This document shows positions 42,136 through 50,508 of a stretch of DNA of 62,654 bases, one piece after another. The translations under genes and the position numbers were made by a program. The stretch spans positions 359 to 63,012 of the forward strand of contig NZ_JAEVFI010000025.1 of assembly GCF_019303495.1 (NCBI RefSeq). The letters run 5' to 3'. The notes beneath the pieces were generated by a model. It had not been told where the DNA came from. It searched no databases and worked only from the letters and a program-made list of their open reading frames with translations. Position 1 is the stretch's first letter. Each line of letters opens with the position of its first letter. The stretch comes from Streptomyces sp. JJ66 (lineage in GTDB: Bacteria; Actinomycetota; Actinomycetes; Streptomycetales; Streptomycetaceae).

Positions 42136-43098
42136 TCAGCGGGCGCGGTGGGCCGGCGTCTCGATCTCGACGCCCGACTGGCCCCTGTCCAGCACCTCGC
42201 GGAACACCTGGCCGTAGAACGCCCAGTAGCTGTGCTCCACGAACTTGGCGAACCGCTTCACCTCGTCGTGGCGCTCGTGCAGGCGGTTGATGGGGACGGT
42301 CATGGCCGCGTGGTGCTCCACGTGCAGGTTGTTGCCGTTGGTGTACCAGGTGCTGAACCAGCTCCCGCTGATCGAGCGGGTGTTGCGCAGCACGTCGGTG
42401 GTGTCGTTGTCGCAGCGGATGTGCTCGGGCAGCTCGACGAGGAAGTGCAGCGGGACGGCCACCAGCAGCAGCGGCGCCACCCACAGCCACAGCATCAGCT
42501 CCGCGTACCCGGCGACGGCCGCGCCGACGGCGGCCAGCACGACCAGGGTGATGAAGCGGTGCTCGTTCATGCTGTCCCTGCGGATCCGCTCCGATATCTG
42601 CCCGCCGTCGTACTGCCAGGTGCCGCGCCAGCTCTTCCAGCAGTCCACCGCGACGCCCACCAGGCGCCCGTAGTCGAAGAGGCCCCGCAGTAGCACCTTG
42701 ACGGTCAGCGGCTGCCGGGTGTCGAAGCCGAAGAACTCGGAGTCCTGGTCGGTGCCGAGGTAGCGGTGGTGCTGGAGGTGGCGCGCCCGGTAGTGGCTGT
42801 ACGAGACGAACAGCGGGGTGCCGAGGACCACGCCGACGGCCCGGTGCCGGCTCGACTTCAGGAACGCCGAGTGATGCAGGCACTGGTGCTGGAGCTCCAC
42901 CATGTGCGTGTACAGCGCGCCGAGGACGACGACGCCCGCCGCGATGCCCCACGCTGCGCCGGTGAGGACGAGGGTGGTGCCGGCGGCGAACAGCACCATG
43001 ACGACGGCCAGCTTGAGCAGGAAGGTGGCCTGGTCGCGGGGGGTGACACGATCCCGCTGGAACAGCAGCCGCGGTTCCGCGACGGTCTCGGTGCTCAT
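42136..43098 (-). CDS. Membrane fatty-acid-desaturase-type di-iron enzyme
   Basis: A 320-residue membrane protein with the three histidine boxes of membrane desaturases/hydroxylases: HQCLHHS (about 75), HLQHHRY (about 106, after SHYRAR) and HVEHHAAM (about 265). Hydrophobic segments lie between them. It would introduce a double bond or hydroxyl into an acyl chain or carrier-bound residue of the peptide. The ATG at 43098 overlaps the mbtH-like stop (ATGA). Its place inside the cluster supports a tailoring or acyl-precursor role. Confidence 0.9.
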   Translation of the reverse strand: MSTETVAEPRLLFQRDRVTPRDQATFLLKLAVVMVLFAAGTTLVLTGAAWGIAAGVVVLGALYTHMVELQHQCLHHSAFLKSSRHRAVGVVLGTPLFVSYSHYRARHLQHHRYLGTDQDSEFFGFDTRQPLTVKVLLRGLFDYGRLVGVAVDCWKSWRGTWQYDGGQISERIRRDSMNEHRFITLVVLAAVGAAVAGYAELMLWLWVAPLLLVAVPLHFLVELPEHIRCDNDTTDVLRNTRSISGSWFSTWYTNGNNLHVEHHAAMTVPINRLHERHDEVKRFAKFVEHSYWAFYGQVFREVLDRGQSGVEIETPAHRAR

Positions 43099-43310
43099 CG
43101 GGCCGCCAGTTCGTGCCGCACCAGGCTCGCCGGGCGCAGGTCCGTCCAGTTCGCCTCCACGTGGTCGAGGCAGTGCTGCCGGGTGTCCGGGCCGAAGGTG
43201 ATGGTCCAGCCCGCCGGCACGGCGCGGTTCTCGGGCCACAGGGAGTGCTGGTTCTCGTCGTTCACGAGAACCAGGAAGGTGCCGTTCTCGTTGTCGAAGG
43301 GGTTCGCCAT
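43095..43310 (-). CDS. MbtH-family protein
   Basis: A 71-residue NRPS accessory protein: MANPFDNENGTFLVLVNDEN, HSLWPENRAVPAGW, then NWTDLRPASLV, the signature Trp residues included. MbtH proteins bind and stabilise adenylation domains. ATG 43310 begins the conserved NPFDN; ATG 43322 is also in frame. It is translationally coupled to the desaturase gene. Confidence 0.96.
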   Translation of the reverse strand: MANPFDNENGTFLVLVNDENQHSLWPENRAVPAGWTITFGPDTRQHCLDHVEANWTDLRPASLVRHELAAR

Positions 43311-43518
43311 GTCAGGTTCCATTTCGGGAGTCGGGAAGGGGATTTCGGGGTCTGGGGTTCCAGGGTTCTGGGATTCCGCGATTCCGGGCGGCTTTTCCCT
43401 CGGAGACTAGTGGCCTCCAATTCCGGGGAGCGGCATGCCGACGGGCAGCTCGGCGGTACTTCTACGGCAGTTTCGTATCCGCCTCGAGCTCAGCGGATGC
43501 CCTGGTCGGGGCAGACGG

Positions 43519-43564
43519 AACGGGCGGTGGGCACGGGAATGAATTCCCGTGCCCACCGCCCGTT
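43519..43564. terminator. Perfect 22-bp hairpin after the MFS gene
   Basis: The 22 bases at 43519-43540 pair perfectly with 43543-43564, with a two-base centre (GA). The arm is AACGGGCGGTGGGCACGGGAAT. It begins 15 bases downstream of the MFS exporter stop on the minus strand and separates it from mbtH-desaturase-thioesterase. It is the longest perfect stem in the window. Confidence 0.8.
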
Positions 43565-43578
43565 GAAGAATGGACCGA

Positions 43579-44952
43579 TTACGCCGAAACGGAATCCTTC
43601 GAAACGGAATCCTCGCCGTCGGATTCCGCGGCCGCGGAATCTTCCGGCAGGTCGCGCATGCGCCGCAGCGGCGAGAAGACCACCCACAGGGCGGCGCTCC
43701 ACGTGCCCAGGACACAGATCCACATGGCGGGCCGCAGGCCGAGCTGGCTGCCGAGCAGACCGCCGGTGAGCGCGCCCAGCGGGATGACGCCGTAACAGAT
43801 CCACAGGAACGCGGCGTTGACGCGCCCCATCATCTGGGTCGGGGTGATCCGCTGCTGGTAGGAGGTGGCGGCCACGTTGTATAGGACGGCGTTGGCCGAG
43901 AAGGCGGCCAGGCCGAGGCCGTACAGCAGGATGCCCCAGGCGCCGGTCGGGGCGAGCGGCATCAGCAGGTAGAGCGGGCCCGGGACGGCCATGGCCATCC
44001 AGATCACCCGGGCGGTGCCGATCCGGCGGGAGATCCGGTTGGTGAACGCGCCGATCACCAGGCCGCCCAGGGCGCTGATGCTGAAGACCAAGCCGACCAT
44101 CCAGGAGGAGGCGCCCAACTCGCGCAGCAGGAACGTGACCTCGATGGAGCTGCTCGCCATCACGAAGAAGTTCGAGGTGGTGGTGCAGGCGAGGATCTTC
44201 CGCAGGATGGGCTGCCGGCGGATGAAGGCGATGCCCTCGACGGTCTCGACGCGGAGCGGCAGCTTCTCTTCCTTCTCCTTCTCGTCGGCATCCTTCGGGC
44301 GCGGCTGCTCGCGGATCAGCCACAGGGTGAGGGCGCTTATCAGGAAGGCGGTCGCGTTGGTGAAGAAGGTCTTGGTGGCGCCGATCAGGCCGATCAGCAG
44401 GCCGCTGAGGGTGGGGCCGACGAGCTCGGCGGCGTCCTGGCTCATCACCAGTTTCGCGTTGCCGTCGACGAGTTGGTCGGGGTCGACGAGGCGGGGCAGC
44501 TGCGCCTGGTAGGCGACCTTGAAGAGCACGGTGAGTACGCCGGACAGGCCGACGACCGTGTAGAGGTACCACAGGCGCAGGTCCCAGACCATGGCGACGA
44601 CGGGAAGCGAGCCCATCAGCACCATCCGGCCGAGGTCGCAGCCGATCATCAGCCGGCGCTGGTCGAACCGGTCGGCGAGGAGGCCGGCGGGCAGCGAGAA
44701 GATGAGGTAGGGCAGCCAGGCGAGGAAGGTCAGCAGCGAGACCTGGAAGACGCTCGCGTGCAGGACGCTCGCGGCAAGCAGCGGCACCGCCACGCTCGAT
44801 ATTCGGGAGCCCAGCTCGGCGACGCTCTGGCCGCTCCACAGCAGCAGGAAGTTCCGGCTGCGCCACAGCGGGGCGGGCCCGCCGCCCTTCTCGGGTGCGG
44901 ACCCGTCGGGGGTCTCGTCCGTCTCCACCGGACGGACCTGTTGTTGTGTCAC
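43579..44952 (-). CDS. MFS-family exporter of the NRPS cluster
   Basis: A 457-residue major facilitator with about 12 membrane segments. RNFLLLWSGQSVAELGSRISSVAVP and LAWLPYLIFSLPAGLLADRFDQRRLM (motif A) mark the family, resembling enterobactin-type/drug exporters. The polar C-terminus has a Ser-Asp-Glu-rich repeat (ESDGEDSVSKDSVSA). It probably exports the peptide product and gives self-resistance. The start is GTG 44952 after AAGGTGA. The 22-bp hairpin follows the stop. Confidence 0.93.
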   Translation of the reverse strand: MTQQQVRPVETDETPDGSAPEKGGGPAPLWRSRNFLLLWSGQSVAELGSRISSVAVPLLAASVLHASVFQVSLLTFLAWLPYLIFSLPAGLLADRFDQRRLMIGCDLGRMVLMGSLPVVAMVWDLRLWYLYTVVGLSGVLTVLFKVAYQAQLPRLVDPDQLVDGNAKLVMSQDAAELVGPTLSGLLIGLIGATKTFFTNATAFLISALTLWLIREQPRPKDADEKEKEEKLPLRVETVEGIAFIRRQPILRKILACTTTSNFFVMASSSIEVTFLLRELGASSWMVGLVFSISALGGLVIGAFTNRISRRIGTARVIWMAMAVPGPLYLLMPLAPTGAWGILLYGLGLAAFSANAVLYNVAATSYQQRITPTQMMGRVNAAFLWICYGVIPLGALTGGLLGSQLGLRPAMWICVLGTWSAALWVVFSPLRRMRDLPEDSAAAESDGEDSVSKDSVSA

Positions 44953-45000
44953 TGGATCACCTTACGTAGCGGATGGATCGATTCGGGCGGAGCGGAACGG

Positions 45001-46230
45001 TCACGCGGCGCCCAGCCGCACCCGCAGGTGCTTGAAGCCGCTGATGACGGTGGAGGCGAGGCGCGCCGGGGGCTCGATCAGCTCGGCGGAGCCGACCCGC
45101 GCGCAGAGCTCGTCGAGGAAGAGCCGCAGCTCCATCGTGGCGAGGGCGGCGCCCAGGCAGTAGTGCGGGCCGGAGCCCAGCGCCAGGTGGGGGTTGTGGG
45201 CGCGGCCGATGTCGAAGGTGTCGGGGGCGTCGAAGACGCGGCCGTCGCGGTTGGCGGAGAAGTGCCAGATCGCGACCTCCTGGCCGGCCTTGATGACCCG
45301 GCCGTGGAGCTCGACGTCCCGTTCGGCCCGGCGGAGCACGTGCTTGCTGGGCGAGACGTAGCGCAGCACCTCCTCGACCGCCGGGTCGAGGAGGGAGCGG
45401 TCGGCGCGCAGCCGCTGCCACTGGTCGGGGTGGTCGGTGAAGGCGAGGAGCGCACCGACGGCGCCGTGCCGGGTGGTCTCGTTGCCTCCGAGCAGGAGCA
45501 GGTCGAAGAAGAGCATCGCATCCTCCTCGGTGAGCTTCCCGGCGTTCTGGGCCTCCACCAGGCGGGTGACGATGTCGTCGCGGGGCGAGGTATGCCGCTG
45601 GTCCATCAGGTCCTGGCAGTACAGCAGGAGTTGGGCGTGGGCCAGAGCGGCGCTGGCGCGGGCGCTGGGGGCCTTCTGGAGGTCCTGGTCGGCGGAGCCG
45701 AAGGCGGCGGTGGTGAGCTCCAGCAGCAGCGACCAGTCCGCTTGGGGGACGCCGAGCAGGGCGGCGATCGAGGCGACGGGGAGCAGTGCGACGGTGTCGA
45801 CGAAGTCGACCTCGCCCTTCTCCAGGGCCTCGTCGAGGGAGCCGGTGATCAGCGAGCGGAGGTAGGGCTCCAGTTTGGCGATGGCGCGCGGGGTGAAGGA
45901 CTTGTTGACCATGCGGCGGAGTTCGCCGTGGCGGGCCCCGTCGGTGTGGGTGAGCATCCGGCCGGAGCCGTCGTCGCCGGTCCAGCGCTGCGGGCCGAGG
46001 GTGTTGGTGCCGGTGGAGGCGAAGGTGACGCTGTCCTTCTGGACCGCCATGCAGTCCTCGTAGCGGGTCACAGACCAGAAGCCGGGCTCGGTGCCCTCCG
46101 GGTTCCACCACAGCGGCTCGTGGTCGCGCAGGTGTCGGAAGACCCGCTCGTAGCCGGAGGTCGCGTAGAAGGCCGGGTCGGCGAGGTCGACGTGGTCGAG
46201 GACGGATCGGGCCGGGTTGAGGACCGACAT
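45001..46230 (-). CDS. Cytochrome P450
   Basis: A 409-residue bacterial P450. It has the I-helix oxygen-activation motif LGGNETTRHG, the K-helix ExxR in EEVLRYVSPSKHVLRR, and the heme loop ALGSGPHYCLGAALA with the thiolate Cys. It would hydroxylate or oxidatively couple the peptide or a carrier-bound residue; the substrate cannot be read. No ferredoxin gene is adjacent. The ATG at 46230 follows GGAGA. Confidence 0.96.
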   Translation of the reverse strand: MSVLNPARSVLDHVDLADPAFYATSGYERVFRHLRDHEPLWWNPEGTEPGFWSVTRYEDCMAVQKDSVTFASTGTNTLGPQRWTGDDGSGRMLTHTDGARHGELRRMVNKSFTPRAIAKLEPYLRSLITGSLDEALEKGEVDFVDTVALLPVASIAALLGVPQADWSLLLELTTAAFGSADQDLQKAPSARASAALAHAQLLLYCQDLMDQRHTSPRDDIVTRLVEAQNAGKLTEEDAMLFFDLLLLGGNETTRHGAVGALLAFTDHPDQWQRLRADRSLLDPAVEEVLRYVSPSKHVLRRAERDVELHGRVIKAGQEVAIWHFSANRDGRVFDAPDTFDIGRAHNPHLALGSGPHYCLGAALATMELRLFLDELCARVGSAELIEPPARLASTVISGFKHLRVRLGAA

Positions 46231-46312
46231 GGGGGTCTCCTGAGGGGGCGGCCCGCGGGAGGGGCGGCGGGCGGGAGCGGCAAGGTGGGTTGGGTGGTGG
46301 GGACGCCCCCGG

Positions 46313-47068
46313 TCAGCCGGCCATCATCTTCTGGATCTCGGTCATCAGGAGGGTGAGGGCCTCGCGCTCGGGCAGGGTGGTGTCCGGGTGCCACAGGTCG
46401 GCCAGCAGGCAGGTGCGGGTGCGGTCCCCGTCGTTCCACGCCTCGTGCTCGAAGGAGTAGTCGAAGAGCAGGGTCCGGCCCTCCTCCCAGCGGCGGGTCT
46501 CCTCGGCGACCCGGATCCCGGCGCCCTCGGGGATGTCGATGGCGAGGTGGAGGTTGATGCTGAAGTTCCACAGGTCGCAGTGCGGCTTGATGGCCGCGCC
46601 GGGCAGCAGCGTCGAGAAGTGTGACTCCAGGAGCGGGCAGATCACGCCGGTGTCGACGGCGTGCTCCGCGAGGACGCGGTAGGCGGTCGGCGCGACCGGC
46701 TCGGACTCCTCGACGAGGGCGCCGTCCCGGTAGAGGTAGAGGGCCTGCCAGTTCCGCTGCCGTACGAGGTAGTGCTCGTAGTCCGAGAAGCTCGCGCGGC
46801 GCTCCTCCCACGCCTGCCCCTGCTCGGCCTTGATGCGCGGGTGGTTCTCCTCCAGGGCCCGGACCAGCGGGAGCAGTTCGGGGTAGGCGTACGGGTCGTG
46901 CCACGGGGTCTGGGGGATGCCGGGCAGCACCCACTTCGCGGCCTGCTGGAGGGGGTGGCGCTGCTCGCTGCGGCGGCGGGGCTCCAGCATCTCCTCGACC
47001 CGGGCGAGGGCGTCGCGGCCGTGCTCGGCCTTGATCCGGTCGAAATGGTCGTCGATCTCGGGGGTCAT
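46313..47068 (-). CDS. Aspartyl/asparaginyl beta-hydroxylase-type Fe(II)/2-oxoglutarate oxygenase
   Basis: A 251-residue oxygenase of the Asp/Asn beta-hydroxylase family. The iron site is HCDLWNFSINLHLAIDIP (HxD) with the distal His in FDYSFEHEAWNDGDRTRT and the 2-oxoglutarate Arg nearby (RVAEETRRW / RTRTCLL). In NRPS pathways such enzymes (SyrP-type) hydroxylate Asp or another amino acid on a carrier protein. The ATG at 47068 overlaps the stop of the NRPS upstream (ATGA), which argues for function on that module. Confidence 0.9.
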   Translation of the reverse strand: MTPEIDDHFDRIKAEHGRDALARVEEMLEPRRRSEQRHPLQQAAKWVLPGIPQTPWHDPYAYPELLPLVRALEENHPRIKAEQGQAWEERRASFSDYEHYLVRQRNWQALYLYRDGALVEESEPVAPTAYRVLAEHAVDTGVICPLLESHFSTLLPGAAIKPHCDLWNFSINLHLAIDIPEGAGIRVAEETRRWEEGRTLLFDYSFEHEAWNDGDRTRTCLLADLWHPDTTLPEREALTLLMTEIQKMMAG

Positions 47069-50000
47069 CGTGCGTCTCCTGTCACGTGCGAGGGGGTCGG
47101 GGCGGCGGCGCGCTCCCAGGCGTCGGGGTCCATGTCCCGTTCCGCGAAGGCCCGGTCGAGCAGCGCGTTCATCTCGTCGACGGTCGGGCACTCGAAGACC
47201 ATGCAGACGCCCATGTCCAGCCCGAAGGCGGCGTTGATGCGCCGGATCAGCGGGATGGCGAGCAGAGAGTGGCCGCCAAGGGCGAAGAAGTCGTCGTCGA
47301 GGCCGATCCCTGGAGCGCCGAGGACCTCCTCGTAGAGCGAGCAGAGGAAGCGTTCGCGGCGGGTGGCCGGGGGGCGGCCGCCGGCGCGGGCCCCGAAGAC
47401 GGGGGCGGGCAGCGCCTTGCGGTCCAGCTTCCCGCTGGCGTTGAGCGGGAACGCGTCCAGGGCGATCAGGGTGCGGGGGATCATGGATTCGGGCAGCGTG
47501 CGGGCGAGTTCGGCGCGGATCGCGTCGGGGTCGGTGCCGCCGAGGTGGTAGCCGACCAGCACGTTCCCGTCCGGGCCCGCGGCGGCGGTGACGACCGCCC
47601 CGAGGACGCCGGGGACAGAGCGCAGGGCGTGCTCGATCTCGCCGAGTTCGACGCGCCGGCCGCGGATCTTCACCTGGTGGTCGAGGCGGCCCAGGTACTC
47701 GAGCCGGCCGTCCCGGCGGTGCCGGACGAGGTCGCCGGTGCGGTACATCCGGGCGCCGGGCTCGGCGGCCCAGGGGTCGGCGACGAACGTGGTGGCGGTG
47801 CGGGCCGGGTCGCCGAGGTAGCCGGCGCCGACGACGATCCCGCCGATCCACAGCTCGCCGGCGATGCCGGTGGGCGTCCATTCCAGGTCGTCACCGAGGA
47901 CGTAGAGGCGGGCGCCGGGGGCGGGGGTGCCGATCGGGGTGCGGGCGTCGGTGGGCAGGGTGTCGGTGGTGATCGTGGTACGGGCCACGATGTCGGAGCA
48001 CTCGGTGGGCCCGTAGCAGTTGACGAGGGGGATCCGCGGGTAGCGGGCGGCCCAGCGGCGGCACAGGTCGGCGGGGAGGGCCTCGCCGACGGTGGCGATC
48101 CGGCGCAGGGCGAGCTCGGGGGCGGCGGCGACGCCGGTGTCCCATTCGTCGAGGGCGGTCTGCAGGACGCTCGGCACCACCTGCATCACCTCGACGCGGT
48201 CGGCGCCGGCCAGCTCGAAGAGGGCGCAGGGGTCGCGGACCCAGTCCTCGGCGACGGCGCGGACGGTGCCGCCGGAGACCAGCGGGGCGAACATCTGCCA
48301 CAGGGAGATGTCGAAGGTGAGCGGGGCGCTGTGGGCCACGAGGGTGCCGACGCCGATCCCGGTCGCCTCGGCCTGGTTGCGGCAGTTGATGAGCAGGCCG
48401 CGGTGGTACACGACGGCGCCCTTGGGGCGGCCGGTGGAGCCGGAGGTGAACAGTACGTAGGCGGGGTCGTCGGGGCCGGTGCGGACGGGCAGCGGGGTCC
48501 GGTCGGTGGTCTCGGCGGCGGTCCCGGCGGTGGTCTCGGGGGTGGTCCCGTGGGCGGCGGGGACGACCAAGACCTCCGGCGGGTCCGCGTGGTCGGCGGC
48601 GAGGGCGCGGGCGGCCTCCTCGTGGGCCGCGTCGGCCAGCAGGAAGCGGACCCCGGCGTCGGCGAGCACGTTCCGGTTGCGTTCGTGCGGGGCGGCCGGG
48701 TCGAGCGGCAGGTATACGGCGCCGAGGCCGGTGATGCCGAGGATCCCGGAGATCACGGCGGCGCCACGGGCAGCGAGCACGGCGACGACACATCCGCGGT
48801 CGGCGCCGGCGGCGGCGAGGGCGCGGCTGGCAGCGTCGGCGCGGGCCACCAGGCCGGCGTAGTCGGTGGCGCCGTCCACGTCGTCGACGACGGCGGGGGC
48901 GTCGGGGCGGGTCAGGGCGTGGGCGCGGACGGCCTCGATCACCGTGGGGTACGGGGTCGGCTCGGGGTCGGTGAAGCAGGCCAGGAGAGCGTTCCGTTCC
49001 TCGTCGGTGGCGAGCGGGATCCGGGCGACGGGGATCTCCGGGTGCTCGACGGCTGTGGTCAGCAGCCGCAGCAGCCAGTCCCGCAGCCGTTCGGCGGTCT
49101 CGCTGTCGAAGAGGTCGGTGGCGTGGCTGAGGTGGGCGGTGAGGGTGCCGCCGCGTTCGGGGGCGGCGGTCTCCACGAAGTCCCAGGCCAGGTCGAAGCG
49201 GGCGGTGTCGGTGCCGACGGGCAGGAGGGTAGTGGTGAGCCCGGCCATGGGGACCTCGGCCTCGGTCTCCTCGCCGTTGTGCAGCTTGACCATGACCTGG
49301 AAGAGCGGGTGCCGGGAGCGGACCCGGTGCGGGTTGAGGGCCTCGACGAGCCGCTCGAAGGGCAGGTCCTGGTGGTCGTAGGCGGCCAGGCTGGTCACGC
49401 GGACGCGTTCGACGAGTTCGAGGAAGGTGGGGGCGCCGGAGAGGTCGGCGCGCAGCACCAGGGTGTTGACGAACATGCCGACGAGGTCGTCGAGGGCCTC
49501 GTCGGTGCGGCCGGCGACGGCGGTGCCGAGCGGGATGTCGGTGCCGGCGCCGGTGCGGGAGAGCACGGCGGCGACGGCTGCCTGGAGGACCATGAAGAGG
49601 GAGGCGCCGGTGCGGCGGGCGATCTCGGAGAGGCCCGCGTGCAGCTCGGCGGGGATGGTGAAGTCGAGGACGCCGCCGCCGTGTCCGGGGACGGCCGGGC
49701 GGACCCGGTCGCAGGGCAGGGCCAGTTCGTCGGGGAGTCCGACGAGGGTCTCGCGCCAGTGGGCGAGCTGCTGGCTCGCGCGGGAGTCGGGGTCGTCCTC
49801 GGAGCCGAGCAGGTCCCGCTGCCAGAGCGCGTAGTCGGCGTACTGGACGGGCAGCGGTTCCCAGCCGGGGGCGCGGCCGGCGTGGCGGGCGTCGTAGGCG
49901 GCGCCGAGGTCCCGCAGCAGCGGGGTCATCGACCAGCCGTCGCAGACGACGTGGTGCATGACCAGGGCGAGCAGGTGCCGGTCGGCGGCCTCCCGGACGA

Positions 50001-50508
50001 GGAAGGCGCGCAGCGGTACGTCGGTGTCGAGGTCGAAGGGCCGCTCGAACTCGGCCCGCAGCTCTTCGGCGGGCAGCGGGCGGAGCGCGATGCCGGATCC
50101 GGCGGTGGTGAGGATCCGCTGGTGGGGGATGCCGTCGGTCTCGCCGAGTACGGTGCGCAGGCTCTCGTGCCGCTCCACGAGGTCGTGAAGGGCGGCGGCG
50201 AGAGCGGCTTCGTCGAGGGCGCCGTCCAGCCGGATCAGGACCTGCACGTTGTAGGAGGCGTTGGGGCCCTCCAGCCGGTTGAGGAACCAGAGCCGCTGTT
50301 GGGCGAAGGAGACGGGGCAGGTTTCCGCCGTCTCGGCCTGGGTCGGGGTGTCCGCCGTCTCCGTCTGGGTCGGGATCGCGGTGGTGGTCGTGGTGGCGGC
50401 CTCGGCGGGGATCGCGGTGGTGGTCGTGGTGGGGGTCCCAGTGGGGATCCCGGCGGCGGCCTCGGCGGGGATCGCGGTCGCGGTCGTGGTGGTCATCGGC
50501 GGGTTCAC
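47065..50508 (-). CDS. NRPS, single module C-A-PCP (third of three)
   Basis: A 1147-residue peptide synthetase. After a low-complexity Thr/Ala/Glu leader (about 65 residues) comes a condensation domain (SFAQQRLWFLNRLEGP; active site MHHVVCDGWSM). An adenylation domain follows (LFTSGSTGRPKGAV, CYGPTECSD, YRTGDLVRHRRDG, SGKLDRKALP), then a carrier domain (DDDFFALGGHSLL). There is no epimerase or thioesterase. Manually aligned to GrsA, the pocket residues read D-I-W-Q-A-V-C-D-I-K. The start ATG 50508 overlaps the previous NRPS stop, so the modules are co-translated. The next gene is the beta-hydroxylase. Confidence 0.95.
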   Translation of the reverse strand: MNPPMTTTTATAIPAEAAAGIPTGTPTTTTTAIPAEAATTTTTAIPTQTETADTPTQAETAETCPVSFAQQRLWFLNRLEGPNASYNVQVLIRLDGALDEAALAAALHDLVERHESLRTVLGETDGIPHQRILTTAGSGIALRPLPAEELRAEFERPFDLDTDVPLRAFLVREAADRHLLALVMHHVVCDGWSMTPLLRDLGAAYDARHAGRAPGWEPLPVQYADYALWQRDLLGSEDDPDSRASQQLAHWRETLVGLPDELALPCDRVRPAVPGHGGGVLDFTIPAELHAGLSEIARRTGASLFMVLQAAVAAVLSRTGAGTDIPLGTAVAGRTDEALDDLVGMFVNTLVLRADLSGAPTFLELVERVRVTSLAAYDHQDLPFERLVEALNPHRVRSRHPLFQVMVKLHNGEETEAEVPMAGLTTTLLPVGTDTARFDLAWDFVETAAPERGGTLTAHLSHATDLFDSETAERLRDWLLRLLTTAVEHPEIPVARIPLATDEERNALLACFTDPEPTPYPTVIEAVRAHALTRPDAPAVVDDVDGATDYAGLVARADAASRALAAAGADRGCVVAVLAARGAAVISGILGITGLGAVYLPLDPAAPHERNRNVLADAGVRFLLADAAHEEAARALAADHADPPEVLVVPAAHGTTPETTAGTAAETTDRTPLPVRTGPDDPAYVLFTSGSTGRPKGAVVYHRGLLINCRNQAEATGIGVGTLVAHSAPLTFDISLWQMFAPLVSGGTVRAVAEDWVRDPCALFELAGADRVEVMQVVPSVLQTALDEWDTGVAAAPELALRRIATVGEALPADLCRRWAARYPRIPLVNCYGPTECSDIVARTTITTDTLPTDARTPIGTPAPGARLYVLGDDLEWTPTGIAGELWIGGIVVGAGYLGDPARTATTFVADPWAAEPGARMYRTGDLVRHRRDGRLEYLGRLDHQVKIRGRRVELGEIEHALRSVPGVLGAVVTAAAGPDGNVLVGYHLGGTDPDAIRAELARTLPESMIPRTLIALDAFPLNASGKLDRKALPAPVFGARAGGRPPATRRERFLCSLYEEVLGAPGIGLDDDFFALGGHSLLAIPLIRRINAAFGLDMGVCMVFECPTVDEMNALLDRAFAERDMDPDAWERAAAPTPSHVTGDAR

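Noticed and set aside
43311..43518. Repeated GGGATTCC/GGTTCC-like words upstream of mbtH as an operator array
   Set aside because: The words vary in spacing and sequence and recur in the MFS 3' end as codons for Asp-Ser-Glu, so they look like compositional bias, not a defined site.
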